DNA of 46,577 nucleotides from Sulfurivermis sp041678005 (lineage in GTDB: Bacteria > Pseudomonadota > Gammaproteobacteria > Thiohalomonadales > Thiohalomonadaceae): assembly GCA_041678005.1 (NCBI GenBank), contig JBAYOW010000014.1:1-46577 (forward strand). The letters are read 5' to 3'. Within the stretch, counting starts at the first letter, position 1, and each line of letters begins with the position of its first letter. The notes beneath the pieces were generated by a model, which was given only the letters and a program-made list of their open reading frames with translations, searched no databases and was not told the origin of the DNA. The translations under genes and the position numbers were made by a program. This document shows positions 40,330-46,577 of this stretch, one piece after another.

Positions 40330-40806
40330 ATGGCTCAGGAGTTGAAGTCGCGTAGTGATGCAGTATCACGCTGGGTAACTTTTTGCCTGGGCAGTGAGAC
40401 CTATGGCATTGATGTCATGCAGGTACGTGAGGTCTTGCGCAGCACTGAAATTTCGCCTGTGCCTGGCGCTCCCTCTTATGTGTTGGGCATTATCAATCTG
40501 CGTGGCAATGTAGTCAGCATCATAGATATGCGTAGTCGCTTTGGTTTGCCACCACATGAAGTAGACGACGCCTCGCGTATCCTGATCCTCGAGGCGGGTG
40601 ATCATGCGGTTGGTTTTCTGGTTGACAGTGTGAGTGAAGTGGCCGAGCTGCGTTCATCTGAAATAGAGCCGGCACCAGATACCGGCTCAGGCGATGCCGC
40701 CAGATTTATCTTTGGTCTGTGCAATCGCAAGGAAGGTTTGTTGATCCTGGTGGATGCCAGTAAGCTGCTTTCAGAAGAAGAGCTTTCTGATCTGGCCAGC
40801 TTTTGA
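40330..40806 (+). CDS. cheW: CheW-type chemotaxis coupling protein
   Basis: The 158-residue protein is a single CheW domain: WVTFCLGSETYGIDVMQVREV, PGAPSYVLGIINLRGNVVSIIDMRSRFGL and GFLVDSVSEV. CheW links chemoreceptors to the CheA kinase. CGGAGG lies seven bases before the ATG. It is followed by a CheV-like gene with a 24-base gap, but no receptor or cheA is in the window. Confidence 0.9.
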   Translation: MAQELKSRSDAVSRWVTFCLGSETYGIDVMQVREVLRSTEISPVPGAPSYVLGIINLRGNVVSIIDMRSRFGLPPHEVDDASRILILEAGDHAVGFLVDSVSEVAELRSSEIEPAPDTGSGDAARFIFGLCNRKEGLLILVDASKLLSEEELSDLASF

Positions 40807-40830
40807 ACCTTATCTTATGCGAGAGCCTGT

Positions 40831-41718
40831 ATGAGCAATACATCTTATTCCGATGACCGGCTGGAGTTGCTGCTATTTGATTTAGGCGGCAAACAACGTT
40901 TCGGCATCAATGTGCTGAAGGTCAAGGAAATCATTACATGTCCGGCATTGACTCATCTGCCGCAGGCTGATGCCGCAGTAAAGGGTGTCGCACATTTACG
41001 CGGTGCACCTGTGACGGTGATCGAGATGGCACGAGCAATCGGCCGTGGTCTGGTGCAGACGGGCGAGATCTGTAATGGCTCAATTATCATTACTGAGCTG
41101 AATCGCGGCACCCAGGGACTTTTGGTGCATCAGGTCGATCGTATCGTGCATTGCGAATGGAAAAATGTTTTGCCGCCACCGCCAGGCACTGGTATGGGTA
41201 GCTATATTACCGGTATTACCCATGTTGATGGTGATTTGGTGCAGATTCTGGATGTTGAAAAGATCATTGGTCAGGTAATCGAGGCTACGGAGTTTGACGA
41301 AGAGGTAAAGCTGGGTGAAGGAGCCAGGGCCTTGCTCCATGGGCGACGGGTCATGGTAGTGGATGACTCAGCGGTGGCCCGTCGTCAGACAGCCGCTACT
41401 CTTGAGCCATTGGGCATCAAGTGCATCATGATGCGAGATGGTAAAGAAGCACTAATCGCACTACAAAAACAAGCCCAGCAGGAAAAACTTGTGGACATGG
41501 TGTTGTCGGATATCGAAATGCCTGAAATGGATGGCTATAGCCTGGTGCGGTCAATAAGAGAGACATCTGATTTACAACATCTTTATGTGTTGTTACATAC
41601 CTCATTAAACGGCGCCATTAACATAGAGAGAGTCAAAAAAGTTGGTGCCAATGATGTGCTTACCAAATTCGTACCCAATGAGCTTGCCCAAGCGGTGGTG
41701 CGTGGACTTAGTGGTTAG
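40831..41718 (+). CDS. cheV: CheV-like CheW-receiver fusion protein
   Basis: The protein of 295 residues joins a CheW domain (about 1-160; RFGINVLKVKEII, HLRGAPVTVIEMARAIG) to a receiver domain (about 170-295). The receiver has the acidic pair VVDDSA, the phosphorylated aspartate in MVLSDIEMPEMDG, and the conserved lysine in VLTKFV. CheV proteins adapt receptor-kinase signalling. It pairs with the cheW gene just upstream. Confidence 0.92.
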   Translation: MSNTSYSDDRLELLLFDLGGKQRFGINVLKVKEIITCPALTHLPQADAAVKGVAHLRGAPVTVIEMARAIGRGLVQTGEICNGSIIITELNRGTQGLLVHQVDRIVHCEWKNVLPPPPGTGMGSYITGITHVDGDLVQILDVEKIIGQVIEATEFDEEVKLGEGARALLHGRRVMVVDDSAVARRQTAATLEPLGIKCIMMRDGKEALIALQKQAQQEKLVDMVLSDIEMPEMDGYSLVRSIRETSDLQHLYVLLHTSLNGAINIERVKKVGANDVLTKFVPNELAQAVVRGLSG

Positions 41719-41757
41719 ATTATATTTTTCACCCTCACTGAAAGAACCCTCCACAAC

Positions 41758-42858
41758 GTGAAAGATACACACATAAAACCATCAAGCATTTGGTTCTCTG
41801 GCCTGGTTTTTTTGCTGTTGTGGCTTACTGCTTGTAGCCCTTCATCACAGGAAGACAATCAGGCAAAATCAAAAAACCAAACGAATCCAGAACTATTTAA
41901 AACTCAGCTCTATGTGTTCGGCACGCTGGCTGATATTTCAATATGGGCTGCAGACAAGGAAACTGCAGAAGAAGCCACTGCAGCCGTTGCGGCAGATTTT
42001 CAGCAGATGCACCATGACTGGCACGCCTGGGAGCCAGGGCCATTGGTGGCGCTGAATGCAGCCATCGCCACTGGTAAAACGGTAACTGTGCCGGACACGT
42101 TGATGCCGCTCATTGAGCGATCACAGGAAATATATTTATCCAGCGAAGGGCGCTTCAACGCTGGCATAGGTCGTTTACTCAATCTATGGGGCTTTCAAAG
42201 CAGCGAACGACCACATGGCCCGCCGCCTTCACGCGAGTCCATCAACTCTCTGCTGGAGCAACATCCTGCGATGACCGATCTGCAATTGCAGGATGGTGTT
42301 CTCTCATCCAGCAATCCAGCCGTGCAGATGGATTTCGGTGGTATCGCCAAGGGTTATGCCGTGGAGCTTGCCCTGCAAAGATTGCAATCATTTGGTATTG
42401 AAAATGCCATAGTAAACACAGGTGGTGGCCTTGGCGTTATCGGCAAACACGACGATCGTTACTGGACGATAGGCATCCGCCATCCGCAAGGAGAGGGCGT
42501 GTTGGCCTCACTGGAAATTCATGACGGCGAGCATATGCACACCTCGGGTAATTACGAGCGCTTTCGTGAACACGAAGGTCTGCGCTACTCCCACATCCTC
42601 GACCCACGTACCGGCTGGCCAGTAGACAGCATTACCTCCTGCACGGTCATCAGTAAAGACGGCACACTCGCAGATGCAGCCGCCACAGCCCTGGTGATCG
42701 CAGGTAGTGAAGATTGGCAGGCAGTGGCAAAACAAATGGCTGTTCGCTACGTTATGCTGGTCAGCGAAGATGGTACTGTTTACATGAGTCCAGACATGGC
42801 CGAACGAGTGCAGTTTATAGGCCAGGAGCCAAATACGGTACTGGTTGTAAATCTGTAG
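41758..42858 (+). CDS. apbE: FAD:protein FMN transferase, lipoprotein
   Basis: ApbE attaches FMN to threonine residues of exported flavoproteins such as the NqrB, NqrC and RnfG subunits. The 366-residue protein begins with GTG, has a lipobox (LLLWLTAC), and shows the family motifs MDFGGIAKGYAVE, NTGGGLGVIGK, HILDPRTGWPV and DAAATALVIAG with the metal-binding aspartate. No clear ribosome binding site precedes the start. No target flavoprotein is encoded nearby. Confidence 0.93.
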   Translation: MKDTHIKPSSIWFSGLVFLLLWLTACSPSSQEDNQAKSKNQTNPELFKTQLYVFGTLADISIWAADKETAEEATAAVAADFQQMHHDWHAWEPGPLVALNAAIATGKTVTVPDTLMPLIERSQEIYLSSEGRFNAGIGRLLNLWGFQSSERPHGPPPSRESINSLLEQHPAMTDLQLQDGVLSSSNPAVQMDFGGIAKGYAVELALQRLQSFGIENAIVNTGGGLGVIGKHDDRYWTIGIRHPQGEGVLASLEIHDGEHMHTSGNYERFREHEGLRYSHILDPRTGWPVDSITSCTVISKDGTLADAAATALVIAGSEDWQAVAKQMAVRYVMLVSEDGTVYMSPDMAERVQFIGQEPNTVLVVNL

Positions 42859-43028
42859 CAAGATACGGGCGCACACGCAGGCAGGACTTTAGTCCGGCGT
42901 GGCGTTAGCGCGGACTGTGTATTGTCTGACTAAACTCCGACCTGTCGTTATTCTCACTCCGGATATCTTTGCTTAACGCTAAAATCGTAAACTTGACCAT
43001 GTTTTGTCTTGTCTATATTATTGGACAT

Positions 43029-43379
43029 ATGGAAACCTTAAAGGCAATAGTGAACTTTGCCGCTCTTTCTCAAGAAACACGATTGGAAGCGTTTCGGCTT
43101 CTGGTTCGTCATGAGCCAGATGGACTTTCTGCAGGTGAGATCGCAAGACAACTGGCTGTACCGCACAACACGATGTCAGCACATTTGTCTGTGCTTGCCC
43201 GTGCAGGGCTTGTTATTTCCCAACGTCAGGGCCGTTCCATCATCTATCGAGCAAACTTGAGTCGTATGCAAGAGACGATCCGATTCCTGGTTAATGACTG
43301 TTGTGCGGGCCATCCACAGGTCTGCCAGCCGCTGACATCCTCGCTGATCGCCTGCCCCACCCAACCGGATGAATTGTGA
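43029..43379 (+). CDS. arsR: ArsR-family arsenic-responsive repressor
   Basis: The 116-residue winged-helix repressor has the recognition helix around LAVPHNTMSAHLSVLARAGL and the wing ISQRQGRSIIYR. Three cysteines, C91, C92 and C99 (NDCCAGHPQVC), lie near the C-terminus in the CC...C layout known from AfArsR of Acidithiobacillus, where they bind arsenite. The ATG at 43029 is preferred over a longer frame that starts in hydrophobic unrelated sequence. It is the first gene of the set arsR-arsC-acr3. Confidence 0.9.
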   Translation: METLKAIVNFAALSQETRLEAFRLLVRHEPDGLSAGEIARQLAVPHNTMSAHLSVLARAGLVISQRQGRSIIYRANLSRMQETIRFLVNDCCAGHPQVCQPLTSSLIACPTQPDEL

Positions 43380-43385
43380 GGCCTT

Positions 43386-43796
43386 ATGCAAACACTGATT
43401 TATCACAATCCTGACTGCGGCACATCGCGCAACACGCTGGCACTGCTCAAGGCCTCAGGTGAAACGCCTGAGGTCGTCGAATATCTCAAGATGCCACCCA
43501 GTCGTGAGCGGTTGGTTGCACTAATCTTGATGATGCAGATCACGCCTCGCGAACTCCTTCGGCGCAAGGGCACACATTACGATGAGTTGGGGCTCGACGA
43601 TCCCGCTTTGAGCGATGATCAGTTGATTGACATGATGATGGTGCATCCAATTTTGATCAATCGCCCCATCGTCGTGACTGATAAGGGGGCTCGTCTATGT
43701 CGGCCTTCCGAGCGGGTGCTGGATCTTCTCGAACATCCCGTCGATCATTTTGCCAAGGAAGATGGCGAGTTGATTCACTATGCGCGAAATACATAA
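43386..43796 (+). CDS. arsC: Glutaredoxin-coupled arsenate reductase
   Basis: The enzyme reduces arsenate to arsenite using glutathione and glutaredoxin. The 136-residue protein has the catalytic cysteine in HNPDCGTSRN (C11) and the arginine-containing block NRPIVVTDKGARLCRPSE. It starts six bases after the arsR stop and is followed by the arsenite exporter gene. Confidence 0.94.
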   Translation: MQTLIYHNPDCGTSRNTLALLKASGETPEVVEYLKMPPSRERLVALILMMQITPRELLRRKGTHYDELGLDDPALSDDQLIDMMMVHPILINRPIVVTDKGARLCRPSERVLDLLEHPVDHFAKEDGELIHYARNT

Positions 43797-43936
43797 TGAG
43801 CTGGTTGAACTCACGTCCTTGCTGCGGCCTAGTTAGAGATATCCCCGGTAGCAGGTTGCGTAGCCGGCTACTCATAAAAAAAGGAGTGGTGGCATGACTA
43901 CATCCAGGATATCACAGGCCCAGCACGCCTGAAGGT

Positions 43937-44977
43937 ATGGGGTTGTTTGAACGTTTTCTCTCACTCTGGGTGGCCCTGGCCATCGTAGCGGGTGTGCTGA
44001 TAGGACAGTTCGCCCCGGCCATCCCTGAGACACTGTCGCGCTTCGAGTATGCCCAGGTGTCGGTCCCGGTGGCGGCGCTGATCTGGGTGATGATCTTTCC
44101 CATGATGGTGCAAGTTGATTTCACCTCCATCCTCGGCGTTCGCCGTCAGCCCAAGGGGCTGGTGATTACCACGGTAGTGAACTGGTTGATCAAGCCCTTC
44201 ACCATGTTTGCTATTGCCTGGTTCTTTTTTACTGTGGTATTCGCTCCACTGATTTCTGCGGAACGAGCCAGTGAATACCTGGCCGGTGCTATCCTGCTGG
44301 GTGCAGCACCCTGTACCGCCATGGTCTTCGTTTGGAGCTACCTTACGCGGGGCGATGCCGCCTACACCCTGGTTCAGGTGGCGCTCAACGATCTGATCAT
44401 GCTGTTTGCTTTCGCGCCTATTGTCGTTTTCCTGCTTGGCGTGTCGAACATCCAGGTTCCATGGGATACGGTCATCCTGTCGGTGGTGCTATACATTGTG
44501 ATCCCGCTGAGCGCAGGCTATCTGACTCGTAAGGCTGTCATCAAGCGGCGCGGTATTACGTGGTTTGATAACGTCTTTATGAAACGCTTAAAGCCCATCA
44601 CCCCGGTCGGTTTGATCATCACCCTGGTGCTACTGTTCGCCTTTCAGGGCGATGTAATTATTGTTAACCCGTTGCATATTGTGCTGATCGCCATCCCGCT
44701 GATTCTCCAGACCTTCCTGATTTTCTTCATCGCCTACGGCTGGGCCAAGGTCTGGAAGGTGCCCCATAGTATCGCGGCGCCTGCCGGTATGATTGGTGCC
44801 AGTAACTTTTTTGAGCTAGCCGTGGCGGTCGCCATTGCCCTGTTCGGCCTGCAGTCCGGCGCAGCATTGGCAACGGTGGTGGGTGTGCTGGTTGAAGTAC
44901 CGGTCATGCTGGCCCTGGTGCGTATCGCCAATGCCACCCGTAGTCACTTCCCGACGGGTCAAGAGGCTCGCGCTTAA
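43937..44977 (+). CDS. acr3: Arsenite efflux transporter Acr3
   Basis: Acr3 expels arsenite through the inner membrane. The 346-residue frame has ten hydrophobic helices and the family cysteine in LLGAAPCTAMVFVWSYLTRGD, plus MIGASNFFELAVAVAIALFG near the C-terminus. The start is odd. A strong AAGGAG precedes ATG 43894, which reads MTTSRISQAQHA and then stops at 43930-43932, while the Acr3 frame continues upstream as STPEGMGLFERF. One inserted or lost base between 43894 and 43930 would join the two into a normal N-terminus. As given, ATG 43937 has only AAGG two bases away. The protein may be intact apart from a short missing tail, or the base may be a sequence error. Confidence 0.88.
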   Translation: MGLFERFLSLWVALAIVAGVLIGQFAPAIPETLSRFEYAQVSVPVAALIWVMIFPMMVQVDFTSILGVRRQPKGLVITTVVNWLIKPFTMFAIAWFFFTVVFAPLISAERASEYLAGAILLGAAPCTAMVFVWSYLTRGDAAYTLVQVALNDLIMLFAFAPIVVFLLGVSNIQVPWDTVILSVVLYIVIPLSAGYLTRKAVIKRRGITWFDNVFMKRLKPITPVGLIITLVLLFAFQGDVIIVNPLHIVLIAIPLILQTFLIFFIAYGWAKVWKVPHSIAAPAGMIGASNFFELAVAVAIALFGLQSGAALATVVGVLVEVPVMLALVRIANATRSHFPTGQEARA

Positions 44978-45066
44978 GCCATTGAGACTTACGACAAAAT
45001 ATCGCAGTTCACTGCGTTCGATATCGTTTGAATGAAAAACGCTAAACCAGCATAGAAGGTGATGAG

Positions 45067-45972
45067 GTGACTCAGTCTGATAGACACGAACATGCCCCCG
45101 TCAGTTATGGACGGATCTTTGCCATCGGCATTGCGCTGAACGTCGGTTTTGTGGTCATTGAGGCGTTCTACGGCTGGCATACTCAATCACTTGCACTGCT
45201 GGCTGATGCTGGCCATAACCTTAGCGATGTGGCGGGTCTGTTGTTGGCGTGGGCGGCTGTGGGTGCTGCGCGGCTACGACCGAACGCGCGGCATACCTAT
45301 GGCTGGCGACGCGGATCGATCCTCGCCAGCTTTGCCAATGCCGTTATCCTGTTGCTGGCAATGGGCTCCCTGGGGTGGGAGGCCATACAGCGTTTGCAAA
45401 CACCAGCACACATAGAAGCGAATACGGTGATGGTGGTAGCTGGTATCGGGGTGTTGATCAACGCCGCTACGGCAGCCATGTTCATGGCAGGCAGCAAGAC
45501 TGATCTGAACATCCGTGGTGCTTTCCTGCACATGGCAGCAGATGCACTCGTATCGGTTGGCGTGGTGATCTCCGCCGCGCTTTACATGTGGCATAGCTGG
45601 ACGTGGATCGACCCGGTGGTCAGCTTGGTCATTGCTGTCGTGGTTGTGATCGGCACCTGGTCGCTCTTCCATCGTTCTCTGCACCTGCTATTCGATGGCG
45701 TACCAGAAAGCGTCGATCTTGATGCGGTGCGTGACTGCCTGCTTGCATTACCCGGCGTAGCAGAGGTGCATGATCTGCACGTTTGGGCCATGGCAACCAA
45801 TGAAAATGCATTAACTGCGCATTTAGTGCTCAAGGAAGGTACGAGTCAAACTTGTGGAATCATTGAGCAGGCGCGCGAGAACTTGCATGAACTCTTTGAA
45901 ATACAGCATGTCACCCTACAAGTCGAAACCACCGACCAAGCCGCGCTCTGCCCGGCAATGCACTGCTCTTGA
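45067..45972 (+). CDS. Cation diffusion facilitator exporter (CzcD/ZitB type)
   Basis: The protein of 301 residues has six membrane helices and a cytoplasmic C-terminal domain. The metal site is seen in ADAGHNLSDV (helix 2) and HMAADALVSVG (helix 5), the His-Asp pattern of Zn/Cd/Co exporters. The C-terminal domain includes LPGVAEVHDLHVWAM. It starts with GTG behind AAGGTGATGAG. It follows acr3 by 89 bases, a stretch with the hairpin CGCAG-TTCA-CTGCG. It probably belongs to the same metal-resistance set. Confidence 0.9.
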   Translation: MTQSDRHEHAPVSYGRIFAIGIALNVGFVVIEAFYGWHTQSLALLADAGHNLSDVAGLLLAWAAVGAARLRPNARHTYGWRRGSILASFANAVILLLAMGSLGWEAIQRLQTPAHIEANTVMVVAGIGVLINAATAAMFMAGSKTDLNIRGAFLHMAADALVSVGVVISAALYMWHSWTWIDPVVSLVIAVVVVIGTWSLFHRSLHLLFDGVPESVDLDAVRDCLLALPGVAEVHDLHVWAMATNENALTAHLVLKEGTSQTCGIIEQARENLHELFEIQHVTLQVETTDQAALCPAMHCS

Positions 45973-46440
45973 GGTATGCCGAAGGCTGAATAATTACGCG
46001 CGCTTTCCCTATATGCGGAGACGATCCTGTTGCAACGCTTTTGCGCCAAGTCCGGTCTTTAATAAAGCAGCACTGTAAAACCTAATAACCATCGGGCATT
46101 GCGCTGAATGCGGGAGATCGCATAAACGAGATGGGGAATTTCTTTCCCCTCTTCCCTCTCCCCAACCCCTCTCCCGCAAGCGGGAGAGGGGCTTTAAAGC
46201 GCAAGGGTGCAATAACCATCGGGCATTGTGCTGAATGTGGAAAACCCTTTCCCTCAGGAGGAGTTGGGATTGGGGATGGAGTAAAACTACATAGAACAAA
46301 TCATTTTGCAAAGCTATTCAGACTGCTTCTGCCGCTGTATCAATATTCAACTACACGTAGTTGTTTCAGCGCTACAACTCTACCCAGTCAGAATCAAGGC
46401 ATAATTCACCCGCTAATGTTGCTAAAGGACTTTTTAATTT
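45973..46440. other. Stretch without a gene, rich in repeats
   Basis: AATAACCATCGGGCATTGCG and the following CTGAATG (46084-46110) recur with one change at 46211-46237. An imperfect palindrome CAACTAC-AC-GTAGTTG lies at 46348-46363. The frames here are short and have no family likeness. The area looks like an intergenic repeat patch next to an insertion element. Confidence 0.5.
46166..46237. repeat. Bipartite REP-like hairpin repeat, second copy
   Basis: CCCCTCTCCCGC-AA-GCGGGAGAGGGG (46166-46191) is followed by the GGTGCAATA...CATTGTGCT unit (46209-46232). Both parts and their order match the copy at 1378-1443. Confidence 0.65.
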
Positions 46441-46442
46441 AA

Positions 46443-46577
46443 GGAAGCGCTAAATAATTAGTCGCCCCTGAAATATTCGCTTTACCACACCGCCACGGCA
46501 TGTGTCGTGCTTTGCTGAGATAAAAACCCAATAATCGGACGACGATTTCGATCTTGAAGACCTGATTGAGGTGCAAA
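46443..46577 (+). mobile_element. End of an insertion-type element, right contig edge
   Basis: The segment begins with GGAAGCGCTAAATAATTA, one base different from the ends of the MITE at 4273-4412, and continues into the 123 bases that are the reverse complement of 1-123. This is therefore probably a fuller end of the same element. No complete transposase is present. On the plus strand the frame after TAA 46533 is open to the edge; on the other strand two frames are open. I cannot assign a family. Confidence 0.6.

Noticed and set aside
1..46577. Linear plasmid or phage genome with terminal inverted repeats
   Set aside because: The window is full of chromosomal housekeeping genes, and the repeat continues into an insertion-type end related to internal MITEs.
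1..46577. CRISPR array or prophage
   Set aside because: I found no regularly spaced repeats of CRISPR length and no phage structural or integrase genes.

Overview
This window reads as a chromosomal contig from a gammaproteobacterium of moderate GC content. The organism is inferred from conserved neighbourhoods: tig-clpP-clpX-lon-hupB-ppiD, gloB / yafS-like methyltransferase / rnhA / dnaQ, cysS next to ppiA-ppiB-lpxH, yejABEF, and the tRNA-Arg/His/Pro cluster. I cannot name a genus. The first 123 bases and the last 123 bases are perfect reverse complements of each other. The right-hand copy continues into an insertion-sequence-like end (GGAAGCGCTAAATAATTA), so the contig probably stops on both sides in copies of one dispersed element.

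Layout. 1-651: element arm, a remnant of a PIN-domain (VapC-type) toxin and a short MITE. 652-4412: a methyltransferase; a SAM-II riboswitch with a terminator ahead of metZ; a glycerate 2-kinase; a second MITE. 4433-9229: lpxH, ppiB and ppiA (leftward), cysS, a 54-residue unknown protein, folD. 9577-9893: tRNA-Pro, tRNA-Arg, tRNA-His. 9961-20861: the most unusual region, described below. 21057-28190: tRNA-Lys, tRNA-Leu, tig, clpP, clpX, lon, hupB, tRNA-Val, tRNA-Asp. 28313-35714: ppiD and the yejABEF peptide importer. 35751-42858: mltD, gloB, methyltransferase, rnhA, dnaQ, cheW, a CheV-like protein, apbE. 43029-45972: an arsenic resistance set (arsR, arsC, acr3) and a cation-diffusion exporter. 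45973-46577: repeats and the right-hand element arm.

The 9961-20861 region looks like one regulated system. A leftward operon encodes a DUF4198-like periplasmic protein with a C-terminal membrane anchor, a NapH/CcoG-like membrane ferredoxin, a 2-hydroxyacyl-CoA dehydratase/double-cubane-type iron-sulfur protein, its ATP-hydrolysing activase, and a CcdA/DsbD-like membrane protein. A divergent rightward operon encodes a TonB-dependent receptor, ExbB, ExbD, TonB and a PCu(A)C-type copper chaperone. Between the two lie three copies of a 16-bp palindrome, with outward-facing sigma-54-type promoter candidates about 86-89 bp from the nearest copies. Beside the cluster is a sigma-54 activator with no sensor domain. 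Its own promoter carries a perfect FNR box (TTGAT-N4-ATCAA) placed exactly at -41.5. I infer an oxygen-controlled cascade (FNR-type regulator, then the sigma-54 activator, then both operons) that couples outer-membrane uptake of a substrate, perhaps a metal complex, to ATP-driven low-potential electron transfer. The substrate is not visible from the sequence.

Other points of note are a probable indel at the N-terminus of acr3, bipartite hairpin repeats near both contig ends, and a fourfold GATAGATT repeat ahead of lon.
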